Shown here piece by piece: positions 22,962-29,362 of a stretch of 34,769 bases of DNA; position 1 is the first letter of the stretch; each line of letters opens with the position of its first letter. Source of the stretch: an uncultured Verrucomicrobiota bacterium (GTDB taxonomy: Bacteria; Verrucomicrobiota; Kiritimatiellia; RFP12; UBA1067); contig CAMPAF010000004.1 of assembly GCA_946631535.1 (NCBI GenBank), positions 1-34,769 of the forward strand, written 5' to 3'. Below the pieces are notes generated by a model. It saw only the letters and a program-made list of their open reading frames with translations, made no database searches and was not told where the DNA came from. Position numbers and translations under genes: made by a program.

Positions 22962-23264
22962 TCATGCCACCCCCCGCACTTGCAGGCACCGCTCGAGGCT
23001 CGCCCGCGTCACGCCCTTCGCCTGCTTCCGACCTGGCAGCCTGTATAGTTCCAGCTCCCCTTGCTTCGCCAGCTTCCGTACTCCCTCCTGCGTAGTGAAG
23101 CCCAGCGCCGCCATGGCGTCCTCATAGGTCACATATGGCAGAGGACGATCATCCACCGGCTGGCCGTCTATGATGCGCTCGATCTTGAGGAGCTGGGCCT
23201 GGCTCAATGAGAGACGCGGCAGCCCCAGGAGCGACATCACGAAATCCTTATCGGCGAGCGTCAT
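22962..23264 (-). CDS. Helix-turn-helix protein, possible excisionase
   Basis: A 100-residue protein from ATG 23264, overlapping the previous stop (TAATG). Residues about 45-95 (VTYEDAMAALGFTTQEGVRKLAKQGELELYRLPGRKQAKGVTRASLERCLQ) fit the winged-helix, MerR-like pattern of excisionases: a short helix-turn-helix, then a strand with basic residues. Given an integrase and attP on the same genome, a role in excision is likely, but a transcription regulator is also possible. Confidence 0.55.
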   Translation of the reverse strand: MTLADKDFVMSLLGLPRLSLSQAQLLKIERIIDGQPVDDRPLPYVTYEDAMAALGFTTQEGVRKLAKQGELELYRLPGRKQAKGVTRASLERCLQVRGVA

Positions 23265-23425
23265 TACCGGGCGTCCTCTTGCTGCGGAAGTGTGCCGAGC
23301 TCGGCCTTGATGATCTGCGCGGCCTCCCGGCCCATCGCTCGACCGTTCGCGTCCGCACGTGCCTGGAGCCTGTTCTTCGTCTCGGGATCCAGCGGGACGT
23401 TTACCTTCTCTTCCTTCCCCGGCAT
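23264..23425 (-). CDS. Arc-type ribbon-helix-helix protein (53 residues)
   Basis: Starts MPGKEEKVNVPLDPETK at ATG 23425. The strand VNVPL, the helix DPETKNRLQARADANG and a second helix MGREAAQIIKAEL are the ribbon-helix-helix pattern of Arc/MetJ proteins, which bind DNA as dimers. It overlaps the excisionase-like gene by one base (TAATG). Third small ribbon-helix-helix candidate in the early operon. Confidence 0.7.
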   Translation of the reverse strand: MPGKEEKVNVPLDPETKNRLQARADANGRAMGREAAQIIKAELGTLPQQEDAR

Positions 23426-23428
23426 GAT

Positions 23429-23587
23429 TCAGCCCTCCCTCACGACGACCATGTCGGCGATCTCTATTCGGCCGAGCGTCATGTGCCACAAGCGGCGCTT
23501 CGCCGCGTGAGCAGTCTCCGCCCAGATGTCGGCGTAGTCACCGACAGGCGTCCGCACCATCCACCGCTTCTCTTTCTTCTCTTCCAT
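23429..23587 (-). CDS. Hypothetical 52-residue protein
   Basis: Starts MEEKKEKRWMVRTPVGDY at ATG 23587 behind AAGGGAG. Pattern: charged start, strand (WMVRTP), helix (AETAHAAKRRLWHMTLG) and strand (IEIADMVVVREG). The form WMVRTPVGDYADIWAETAHAAKRR resembles small phage proteins that fold as strand-helix-strand. Only 3 bases separate its stop from the next start. No family recognised. Confidence 0.6.
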   Translation of the reverse strand: MEEKKEKRWMVRTPVGDYADIWAETAHAAKRRLWHMTLGRIEIADMVVVREG

Positions 23588-23613
23588 GATTTGTCTCCCT
23601 TGAAGGTTAGAGA

Positions 23614-23654
23614 CGCCCGATGTCGAAGGAAAACAAGAAATCCGACACCGGGCG
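23614..23654 (-). other. Long RNA hairpin between two small genes
   Basis: Arms at 23614-23625 and 23643-23654. In minus-strand RNA the 12-base stem is complete with one G-U pair; in plus-strand RNA it has an A-C mismatch, so it suits the minus transcript. The 17-base loop is U-rich. No T-run follows, so it is more likely a processing or attenuation element than a terminator. Confidence 0.5.
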
Positions 23655-23674
23655 CCAAATTACATGCTCTTGAG

Positions 23675-23746
23675 TCAGGCGACCGCCTCGCCTGCCATCG
23701 CGACGATCGCCACGCCGATCGATACTGATGCTATGAAGATGTCCAT
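23675..23746 (-). CDS. 23-residue hydrophobic peptide
   Basis: ATG 23746 behind a strong GGAGGGAGAG site. The peptide MDIFIASVSIGVAIVAMAGE is almost wholly a membrane segment. It directly follows the gene ending at 23750 and precedes a strong RNA hairpin. The small size means chance is possible, but the ribosome site and clean spacing favour a real peptide, perhaps a membrane toxin or regulator. Confidence 0.45.
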   Translation of the reverse strand: MDIFIASVSIGVAIVAMAGEAVA

Positions 23747-23749
23747 GAT

Positions 23750-24337
23750 TTACTCTCCCTCCTCGATCTCATTACTAGGAACCTGTACACCTTGCTGCAC
23801 TTCGGCAAGCGGTCCCACCGGCCGCCGCAAGGGCATTATCATCACTTCCCACCGCTTTCCACGGAATAGCACCGGCTTGCCAGCGCCGAGCACCCACCCG
23901 CAAACCTCGCCGTCATAGTCAAACTCATCATATAAGGCGAACACCAGCTGGGCATAATGTGCGGCGACGATATACCCCTCATCCAGAAGAACACACCCCT
24001 GCCGCAGGCCGAAGCCGCCGATACTGCGAACATCGCCAACCTTCGCGACGGCCGCCAACACCGTCCGCAGCGCCTCCTCCAGCGCCGGCATCTTGACAAG
24101 ATGACGCCTGCCCGCCTCTCGCTCATCGTTCGCCTCTTTGAACAAGTCCCTTATACGACCGCACAGTGCGCTCTTCGACTGGTCCATCATCGCGCCGCCG
24201 ACATCGTGGATCGCGATCGCGATACGATTGTCGGTCGCATAGAGCGTGCCGTCGTCATAGTGCGAGACCCTCCGATCGCCATCAACGCCGCAGAAGTCCT
24301 TCGCTACTTCTAGGGCAAGATCATAATCAATACTCAT
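23750..24337 (-). CDS. Hypothetical protein with a clamp-like C-terminal motif
   Basis: A 195-residue protein from ATG 24337 (AAGGAAAACAGGAAA upstream). The N-terminus has YDDGTLYATDNRIAIAIHD (27-45), reminiscent of the clamp ATDGHRLA loop. Residues 154-171 (KPVLFRGKRWEVMIMPLR) resemble the sliding clamp C-terminus (PVLLKCSVPWIAVVMPLR in the clamp here). It also shares its leader (AACCAACAAACCAAAGG) with the clamp gene. At about half clamp length it may be a one- or two-domain clamp relative. This is inference from motif spacing. Confidence 0.55.
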   Translation of the reverse strand: MSIDYDLALEVAKDFCGVDGDRRVSHYDDGTLYATDNRIAIAIHDVGGAMMDQSKSALCGRIRDLFKEANDEREAGRRHLVKMPALEEALRTVLAAVAKVGDVRSIGGFGLRQGCVLLDEGYIVAAHYAQLVFALYDEFDYDGEVCGWVLGAGKPVLFRGKRWEVMIMPLRRPVGPLAEVQQGVQVPSNEIEEGE

Positions 24338-24377
24338 TTTCCTGTTTTCCTTTGGTTTGTTGGTTGAAGCTGAATCT

Positions 24378-24405
24378 CCCGCGCCGCCAGTCTCGGCGGC
24401 GCGGG
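24378..24405. terminator. Strong GC hairpin
   Basis: A perfect 11-base stem (CCCGCGCCGCC with GGCGGCGCGGG) with a six-base loop, between the 55-residue gene and the clamp-like gene. No T-run follows on either strand. It may attenuate the early transcript after the two regulator genes. Confidence 0.5.
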
Positions 24406-24407
24406 AA

Positions 24408-24419
24408 GGTGAAACCACC
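24408..24419. promoter_or_regulatory. Operator copy 1, GGTGAAACCACC
   Basis: Half-sites GGTG and CACC separated by four bases. Identical to the core at 24465-24476 and, in reverse, at 24876-24887. Lies 9 bases beyond the stop of the 55-residue regulator gene, close to the strong hairpin. Confidence 0.55.
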
Positions 24420-24427
24420 CCGACGGC

Positions 24428-24595
24428 TTAAAAAAGCCTCTTGGCTCTAATAGCGCGTCGCGGAGGTGAAACCACCTCTTGGGCGAGAAAAAGAACAGCA
24501 TCACGCCATGAGAGAGACCTCTCCCTCATGACGTGCTCGATCTTCACTCGCAGCTCTGCTGGCACAGATGTCGGCTTGATGTCGGCGATGCTCAT
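24428..24595 (-). CDS. Small ribbon-helix-helix-like protein (55 residues)
   Basis: ATG 24595 overlaps the previous stop (ATGA). The sequence MSIADIKPTSVPAELRVKIE is followed by HVMRERSLSWRDAVLFLAQEV, giving strand-helix-turn-helix as in Arc-type proteins; a basic tail follows. It forms the first gene pair of the early operon with the 73-residue protein upstream. The operator-like motif occurs in its own coding sequence (24464-24477) and again after its stop. Probable repressor or co-repressor of the early promoter. Confidence 0.6.
   Translation of the reverse strand: MSIADIKPTSVPAELRVKIEHVMRERSLSWRDAVLFLAQEVVSPPRRAIRAKRLF
24464..24477. promoter_or_regulatory. Operator copy 2, AGGTGAAACCACCT
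   Basis: The most symmetric copy: five-base arms AGGTG and CACCT around AAAC. It lies inside the coding sequence of the 55-residue protein, where it encodes VVSP, so it may act as a second operator for looping, or be chance reuse of the codons. Confidence 0.55.
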
Positions 24596-24816
24596 CACTT
24601 GGTCCTCCTGCGCCTGGCGGCCTCTGTCTCGTCGGCGATCTGGCGATACTCCTCCGGAGTCAGCGCCACCTTGCGCGTGGCATACTGGAGCGCGAGGATA
24701 TAGGCGTCCTTTACGGACATCTCCGCAGTCCTGAACCGCTTGAGGATCTTCGCATCCAGCTCACGCTGTACCCTTATTGAACGCTGTACGTTCTCTGGTT
24801 TTGGCATGTTGCTCAT
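24595..24816 (-). CDS. Ribbon-helix-helix repressor candidate (73 residues)
   Basis: ATG 24816 behind AAGGAAAACAAG. The sequence NVQRSIRVQRELDAKILKRF, then AEMSVKDAYILALQYATRK, matches strand-helix-helix of Arc/CopG proteins; the C-terminus is basic (EAARRRRTK). It is the first gene of the early leftward operon. The repeated GGTGAAACCACC operator sits between the -35 and -10 of its own promoter, as Arc does in phage P22. No CI-type repressor is visible, so this pair may be the lysogeny control. Confidence 0.65.
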   Translation of the reverse strand: MSNMPKPENVQRSIRVQRELDAKILKRFRTAEMSVKDAYILALQYATRKVALTPEEYRQIADETEAARRRRTK

Positions 24817-24834
24817 CTTGTTTTCCTTGTTTTC

Positions 24835-24860
24835 CGCCAGCCCACCATGGGCCAGCGGCG
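24835..24860 (-). other. Leader hairpin of the early operon
   Basis: In minus-strand RNA an 11-base stem with two G-U pairs and a UGG loop, just after the predicted transcription start and before the ribosome site of the first regulator. It may tune translation of the repressor candidate. Confidence 0.35.
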
Positions 24861-24863
24861 GGT

Positions 24864-24893
24864 AGTGTATCAAAAGGTGGTTTCACCCGTCAA
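24864..24893 (-). promoter_or_regulatory. Early leftward promoter
   Basis: Minus strand: -35 TTGACG (24893-24888), 18-base spacer, -10 TACACT (24869-24864). The spacer begins with the operator GGTGAAACCACC (24887-24876), so a bound dimer would block polymerase. It drives the regulator genes and probably the whole early operon. Confidence 0.6.
24875..24888. promoter_or_regulatory. Operator copy 3, inside the early promoter
   Basis: AGGTGGTTTCACCC on the plus strand: the same half-sites as copies 1 and 2 in reverse. It occupies most of the space between -35 and -10. This placement is the reason for calling the set operators. Confidence 0.65.
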
Positions 24894-24942
24894 CCACAAA
24901 AAGAAAAATTCTTACTTTTTTTCGCAAGGTCAAATCGGGCCA

Positions 24943-24951
24943 TGGTATAAT
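24943..24951 (+). promoter_or_regulatory. Rightward promoter, extended -10 TGGTATAAT
   Basis: An extended -10 box with no clear -35. The last T lies eight bases before the ATG at 24959, so transcription would start at or near the start codon, giving a leaderless message for the exported protein. The same CCATGGTATAAT string occurs at 2291-2302. Confidence 0.55.
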
Positions 24952-24958
24952 GGCGTCC

Positions 24959-25447
24959 ATGAGCAGACTATACGCCATCTTCGCAGCCGTGATCGCAGCG
25001 GCCATACTTCACGCCGAGATAGACTTCTCGAAGGCCGACGCGCTCCGCCTCGAACGCGAGCGCCAGCGCAAAGGATACCGAAGCCAGCCGACACCCGGGA
25101 AGGAGTCGCGCGAGAACTACATGAAGGAGCGAGAAGGCGTCGTCGTGGCGGCGATCGAAGATTATGGCTTTACGCAATCGCTCGGCAAGGACAAGACGCC
25201 CCGCGACATCATGCTGTACAATAGGAGCGTGACACGCTACCAGGTCGCGACGAATCTACTGATACAGGCGACAGAAGATCCCGCGACGACCGTGAAGATG
25301 CGCAACTTCAACGGCCGCCGGTTTGCCGACCTTGCGGAAGAGGACGAGATCGAGGAGATGTCCGACGACGACTTCCGGAACGCCGTGCGGAAGCTGTCAA
25401 ACAGCCACCGCGAACGCTGGGACCTGCCCCTGTCCCAGTTCCCGTGA
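24959..25447 (+). CDS. Exported protein, lysogenic conversion candidate
   Basis: A 162-residue protein. Residues 1-18 (MSRLYAIFAAVIAAAILHA) are a Sec signal peptide with a likely cut after LHA. The rest is charged and mixed helical/strand, with an acidic patch near residues 125-140 (EEDEIEEMSDDD). ATG 24959 is preferred over 24950 because the latter overlaps the -10 box. Transcribed away from all lytic genes and next to attP and the integrase, it is likely expressed from the prophage. Exported products in that position often change the cell surface or block superinfection. No family recognised. Confidence 0.65.
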   Translation: MSRLYAIFAAVIAAAILHAEIDFSKADALRLERERQRKGYRSQPTPGKESRENYMKEREGVVVAAIEDYGFTQSLGKDKTPRDIMLYNRSVTRYQVATNLLIQATEDPATTVKMRNFNGRRFADLAEEDEIEEMSDDDFRNAVRKLSNSHRERWDLPLSQFP

Positions 25448-25467
25448 CATCCTTTTGACATCTTTCC
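25446..25467 (+). repeat. Arm-type integrase site candidate, left copy
   Basis: GACATCCTTTTGACATCTTT, itself two GACATC units spaced 11 bases apart. The identical 20 bases recur in the same direction at 25679. The pair flanks the tRNA-derived core, as arm sites flank attP cores of tyrosine integrases. Confidence 0.65.
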
Positions 25468-25480
25468 AGATGCAAACAAG

Positions 25481-25520
25481 CCCCAACAGAAGCCAACAGA
25501 AGCCAACGAAAACCAACATT
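25481..25520 (+). repeat. 10-base repeats near attP
   Basis: Four consecutive 10-base units of the form AGCCAACAGA (first and last degenerate). The period of about one helical turn suggests several subunits of integrase, excisionase or a host bending factor bound on one DNA face. Related AGCCAAT lies just before the integrase start. Confidence 0.5.
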
Positions 25521-25530
25521 TACAGGTTTT

Positions 25531-25544
25531 CGCCCCTTGGGGCG
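25531..25544. other. Dyad left of the attP core
   Basis: CGCCCC and GGGGCG separated by TT, ending four bases before the tRNA-derived core begins. It may be part of the attachment site architecture or a weak terminator for the exported protein gene. Confidence 0.3.
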
Positions 25545-25548
25545 CGCT

Positions 25549-25603
25549 CTTAAAATCCGCTGGCCGAAAGGCCGTACGGGTTCGAGTCCCGTCTCCAGCA
25601 CCA
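25549..25603 (+). other. attP core: 3' half of tRNA-Leu(UAA)
   Basis: Reads from the anticodon loop (CTTAAAA, anticodon TAA) through the variable arm (GGCCGAAAGGCC), T arm (ACGGG, TTCGAGT, CCCGT), the 3' acceptor strand CTCCAGC, discriminator A and CCA. The 5' half of a tRNA is absent. This is the standard attP of integrases that recombine in a tRNA anticodon loop and restore the gene on integration. A single copy next to the integrase fits an excised circular form. Confidence 0.85.
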
Positions 25604-25678
25604 TTAGAGAATGCTAGTGTTTGCTATTGCGCAGTAGGCGTATAGTGTGGTAGACTTGCCCCCGGACCGGCGGATAGA

Positions 25679-25699
25679 GACATCCTTTTGACATCTTTT
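25679..25699 (+). repeat. Arm-type integrase site candidate, right copy
   Basis: Same 20-base sequence as at 25446, in direct orientation, 233 bases further on and 27 bases before the integrase start codon. Binding here could also repress the integrase gene. Confidence 0.65.
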
Positions 25700-25725
25700 C
25701 CGCCGATTACGGAGTACAAAAGCCA

Positions 25726-26886
25726 ATGAAAGCAAACAAAAACAAACGAGGAAGAGCGGTAAACGGCGCCGGCACACTAGTGTGGCACGGCAAGAGCTGG
25801 CAGGCCAGATGGCGATCCGACGGCAAGCTCATCAGCAGAAGCACCGGCACGGCCGACCTAGAAGAGGCGCGCGAATGGCTGGCCACCCACTCTGCTCCGC
25901 GGATCGGCATGCGCGACCGTGCCGCCGTGACGAAGCTCACGCGACTCGTCGCCGCCTCGCTGGACGACGCGGACACCAGACGCCGGACGCTCGGCATCCC
26001 GCTGGCGCGCCTGTTCGAGATCTGGCGCGACTCGCCCGATCGCCGAGACGTGGCGGCCGTCACGCTAAAAGGATACCGGCAGCAGCTCGATGGACTCGCC
26101 GCCTGGACGAAAAAGCGATACCCCGAAATCACCTCGGCGAGAGATGTCTCGCAGGCGGTCGCCGACGAATTCGTGAAGGAACGCGCCACGACCGTGAGCG
26201 CCAGCCGCGTGAATCGCGACCTGAACCTCTTCGCCATGGTGTGGCGGACTCTCTCTCGCCGCTACGGCCTCGAGTACAATCCATGGACCTCCGACCACAT
26301 CGCACGCCGACGCCACACGCCGCTCGAGCGGCGAGCGCTGACCGACGAGGAGGTCGACGCGCTCCTCGCGAACTCGACCGGCGAGACGCACCTCATGATT
26401 CGACTGGGAATCACGACCGGCCTGCGCATGGGCGACATCGTTCACCTGCGCTGGGACTCCATTGACATGAAACGCCGCGAGATCAGCATCAGACGCACGC
26501 AGAAGACCGGCGCGCCGATCGCTCTGCCCATCGTCCCGGAATTGTACGACGAACTGCGTGAGCCGTTTTCGGCGCGTTCCAGCGAGTATGTGCTGCCATG
26601 GATGCACCGGCGTCAATCCACAGAGATATGCAGGTCCATCGCGCTCATCTTCCAGCGGGCCGGGATAAAGATGCGAAAGGAAGGCGAGAAGACACCGACG
26701 GCCAGCTTCCACTCGCTCCGCCACACGTTCGTGACGCGCCTCATGAAGCGCGGCATCAGCCCGGCGCTCATCCAGGCGGCAGTCGGCCACTCGACGATGC
26801 TCATGACCGAACACTACACCCATATCTCGGCAGAGGATCTCGCGCGCGGCCTTGCGAGCGACAGTAAAAGGCCCGCGGGAGAATGA
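25726..26886 (+). CDS. int: Tyrosine-type integrase
   Basis: A 386-residue protein. Residues 1-55 form a basic N-terminal arm-binding domain, about 85-185 the SAM-like core-binding domain, and 200-375 the catalytic domain. Catalytic residues: Arg234 (TTGLRMGD), Lys260 (RRTQKTG), His329 and Arg332 (FHSLRHTF), His355 (VGHSTM) and Tyr364 (EHYTHI). All are present, so it should be active. It cuts and joins attP and the tRNA-Leu attB. ATG 25726 follows GGAG at 11 bases. The stop lies within the loop of a terminator serving the opposite strand. Confidence 0.95.
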   Translation: MKANKNKRGRAVNGAGTLVWHGKSWQARWRSDGKLISRSTGTADLEEAREWLATHSAPRIGMRDRAAVTKLTRLVAASLDDADTRRRTLGIPLARLFEIWRDSPDRRDVAAVTLKGYRQQLDGLAAWTKKRYPEITSARDVSQAVADEFVKERATTVSASRVNRDLNLFAMVWRTLSRRYGLEYNPWTSDHIARRRHTPLERRALTDEEVDALLANSTGETHLMIRLGITTGLRMGDIVHLRWDSIDMKRREISIRRTQKTGAPIALPIVPELYDELREPFSARSSEYVLPWMHRRQSTEICRSIALIFQRAGIKMRKEGEKTPTASFHSLRHTFVTRLMKRGISPALIQAAVGHSTMLMTEHYTHISAEDLARGLASDSKRPAGE

Positions 26887-26894
26887 CGCGGGCC
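26870..26894 (-). terminator. Rho-independent terminator of the late operon
   Basis: An eight-base perfect stem (GGCCCGCG with CGCGGGCC) and nine-base loop. On the minus strand it is followed by TTTTACT, so it ends the late leftward transcript. On the plus strand, no T-run follows. It contains the integrase stop. Confidence 0.7.
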
Positions 26895-26962
26895 CCGCAC
26901 TGTTCCGGCCTCTCGCGGCAGTGCACCGCTCAATGAGGGAGAATCAGCGACTCCCGGGCCTA

Positions 26963-26984
26963 CCTCGCGGAGTGCTACGCGAGG
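26963..26984 (-). terminator. Hairpin at the end of the last late gene
   Basis: A seven-base stem (CCTCGCG with CGCGAGG) whose loop contains the gene stop at 26975. It lies ahead of the main terminator and may help release or protect the transcript end. Confidence 0.4.
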
Positions 26985-28798
26985 AGAATGTGATCGAACG
27001 TCACCTCGTCGGAGAAGTTCCAGATGCCCTCCGAAATGAGATCCACGCGAGGACAGAAGATCAGCACGTCGCCCGGATGAAGCTCCGACGCCGACAGGTC
27101 CACGCTGACCTCCGTGCCATTGGGCACGGGAATCGCGCACAGGAGCTCGGCGGACGCCTTGATCTTGACGTCCGTGACCTTCGTGCCCGTGCCCGTCACG
27201 CTTGCGTTGACCGTCCGCGAGGAGCCCGTGAACATCTGCTGGTGCGACAGCAGCGCCGCAACGGCCTGGTTGTGCCACTGGCCGAGCATGTCCGCCGACG
27301 TGGACCGCCAGACGTTGATGCGCGCCTCGACGCCGGCCGTGCCGGAAACGGATCCGCCGATCGACAGGCGCGTGTACGCCGAGCGGCCGCCCGGCACCAC
27401 TCGAGCGGTCGACTTGAAGTGGAGCATCGCCACAGTGTGCGGCGGCTGAAGGACGAAGGCCGGCGTGGACAAGTCCGCCTTGTAGTACATGAAGCAGGAC
27501 TCCGTCGTGCTTCCGCCTGCCGTGGACTCGATGGCGTAGCCGATCCCATTGGGACGCCCGCATCCGGCGTTCGCCCACTTCCTGCCGGTCCCGCTCTCCA
27601 CGGATAGCTCATACACCGCCGGCGCGACTCCGAACACGCCCATATCGACGAGATCCACGTAGCTGCTCGGAGAGTCGGGAAGCTCGCCGAGCAGGTCCTT
27701 CCGCGGGAACTCCTCGAACCGCAGCAGCCGAGGCACGTGGGCGTGTCCGCTGTCGTCGGTCGCGACCGTCATGCCAGGGACGGCAGGAGCGATGCTGCCC
27801 GGCGTGGCGTCGATTATCAGATAGCTTTCCCAGGACGTGAGCCCGAGGAGATTGCCGAAGGCCGTGCGCTGTGCCGCTTCCTTCTCTTCCCACGACACGC
27901 CCGCCGTCGTGCCCTCCGCGTTCACGATGGTCGTCAGGTCGAGGAGGCCGCTGCCGGCCGCATAGAGCGCATGCCGCCACGTCGTGGTGGCCGCAGACAC
28001 GGAGCCGTCGAACGTCACCGCGCAGACCGCGCCGGTGAGCGCGGCCGATCCCTCGATGGAGTAATAGCGCGGAGTCTTGCCGTCGTACAGTTCCCAGAAG
28101 TCCTCATAGTCCTCGATCGACACGTACACCCACATGTACGCATAGCGCGTGGACGTGCCGAGCGCCGCGTAGTCGGACGCATCGAACACCAGCTCGGCGT
28201 CCCGGGCGCGGGACTCGAGAAGCGTCTCGGCATCCGGCTGCCCGAGGAAGCCCCAGGACGAGACGCCGATCACGTTCGCCGCCTCGTGCGGCGTGACGAT
28301 CGCGCCTGTCCCCTCGCCGCGGATCGTCGCCCAGTCGTCGGACGGCGTCGAGACGTTCGACAGCACCACCGCGACGCGCAGGCCGCTTCGCAGGTAGCGT
28401 GCGGCGGCGAAACGCAGACTCACGCTCGAGATGTCGGACGAGTATCCGGACGGAAGCTCGTATCGGTAGGCCACCATGCCGGCGTAGCCGCACATGGTCG
28501 CATCGGACGGCACCGCATCGCCGCCCTGCTTGAAGGCGTCATACCTGTCATCGATGAAGGCCGAATACGTGGACGGCGAGACGACAGCCCCGGACTCGTC
28601 CACCTCCGCGTCCGTGGCCGTGACCTTGTTCGGCACCGTCGTGACCTCGTTGACCGCGCAGCGCGCCTCGCGCCACGGCGCGATCTTGAGCGCCGCGAGC
28701 AGGTCGCTCTGCATGGCGAGATACGAGTACTTCGTCCTCGCGTAGCCGTTGGACACCTGGCGCACGAAGCGCCTGTATGGAAGATTGAGAGTAGACAT
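26975..28798 (-). CDS. Large late protein, possible receptor-binding or tail-tip protein
   Basis: A 607-residue protein from ATG 28798 (AGGAG upstream). Rich in Ser, Thr, Ala, Gly and aromatic residues, with many predicted strands and no signal peptide or membrane segment. The C-terminal third (…ARVVPGGRSAYTRLSIGG…GTKVTDVKIKASAEL…) looks like a beta-sandwich. It is the last gene of the late operon and the largest protein of this module. Such end-of-operon proteins are often host-range determinants. No family motif recognised. Confidence 0.5.
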   Translation of the reverse strand: MSTLNLPYRRFVRQVSNGYARTKYSYLAMQSDLLAALKIAPWREARCAVNEVTTVPNKVTATDAEVDESGAVVSPSTYSAFIDDRYDAFKQGGDAVPSDATMCGYAGMVAYRYELPSGYSSDISSVSLRFAAARYLRSGLRVAVVLSNVSTPSDDWATIRGEGTGAIVTPHEAANVIGVSSWGFLGQPDAETLLESRARDAELVFDASDYAALGTSTRYAYMWVYVSIEDYEDFWELYDGKTPRYYSIEGSAALTGAVCAVTFDGSVSAATTTWRHALYAAGSGLLDLTTIVNAEGTTAGVSWEEKEAAQRTAFGNLLGLTSWESYLIIDATPGSIAPAVPGMTVATDDSGHAHVPRLLRFEEFPRKDLLGELPDSPSSYVDLVDMGVFGVAPAVYELSVESGTGRKWANAGCGRPNGIGYAIESTAGGSTTESCFMYYKADLSTPAFVLQPPHTVAMLHFKSTARVVPGGRSAYTRLSIGGSVSGTAGVEARINVWRSTSADMLGQWHNQAVAALLSHQQMFTGSSRTVNASVTGTGTKVTDVKIKASAELLCAIPVPNGTEVSVDLSASELHPGDVLIFCPRVDLISEGIWNFSDEVTFDHILLA

Positions 28799-28815
28799 GA
28801 TTTGTTTCTCCTAGA

Positions 28816-29358
28816 TTACCATCCGTTTAGCTCTGCGCAGTCGTCGCCGAAGTTCGCGGCGCCCGGATCGGTGTTGTCGTTATCGGGATCATCAGACCAG
28901 GTGTTGCAGGTCGTGCCAGCGCCGGATCCGCCAGCGCCCGAGCCGCCGCCCGAATCGCCGCCGCCCGAGCCGCCTTCGCCGCCGCCCGAGCCGCCACCGC
29001 CGCCCGAGCTGCCGCTGGATCCGCTACCGGAACCGCCCGAACCGCCGCCCGAGCCGCCGCCCGAGCCGCTGCCGCCGCTGCCCCGACTCGCCCCGCCGCC
29101 ATCGTCGCCGCCGCCGTCGCTCGCGAGAGAGAACGTCATCTCGCCGCCGCTGACGGACAGCCTGAGGCCGCTGCCGGCCTTGAGCTTCAGACGCAGACGC
29201 GGATGGTCGCTGTCGCGGAATTCCCACCCGAGACCGTCGCCGACCTGAAGATTCGCGACCCACGCGATGAGCCAGTTCCACGCCTGCGCGAAGAATCTCA
29301 CCGCGCCGATCGCCTGACCCGGTTTCACTTGCACCAGAACTGGAGGCTTGCTGGCCAT
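28816..29358 (-). CDS. Gly/Ser-rich linker protein
   Basis: A 180-residue protein. Residues 1-75 are a compact domain with aromatic residues (FFAQAWNWLIAWVANLQ). Residues 80-148 are almost only Gly and Ser with scattered Asp/Glu, a flexible linker. Residues 149-180 form an acidic tail with two Cys (CNTWSDDPDNDNTDPG..., DDCAEL). It probably joins two parts of a fibre or tail tip. The long Gly/Ser coding tract is a DNA repeat and could vary in length. Confidence 0.65.
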   Translation of the reverse strand: MASKPPVLVQVKPGQAIGAVRFFAQAWNWLIAWVANLQVGDGLGWEFRDSDHPRLRLKLKAGSGLRLSVSGGEMTFSLASDGGGDDGGGASRGSGGSGSGGGSGGGSGGSGSGSSGSSGGGGGSGGGEGGSGGGDSGGGSGAGGSGAGTTCNTWSDDPDNDNTDPGAANFGDDCAELNGW

Positions 29359-29362
29359 CGCT

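Noticed and set aside
22789..22989. N-terminal extension of the doubtful 22528-22788 frame
   Set aside because: It reads Pro/Gly-rich sequence over G-runs and overlaps the excisionase-like gene end, with no ribosome site.
24950..24958. Earlier ATG for the exported protein
   Set aside because: This ATG overlaps the -10 box, so it would not be in the transcript.
25549..25603. A complete tRNA-Leu gene
   Set aside because: Only the 3' half is present; sequence before the anticodon loop cannot form the D arm or the acceptor stem.
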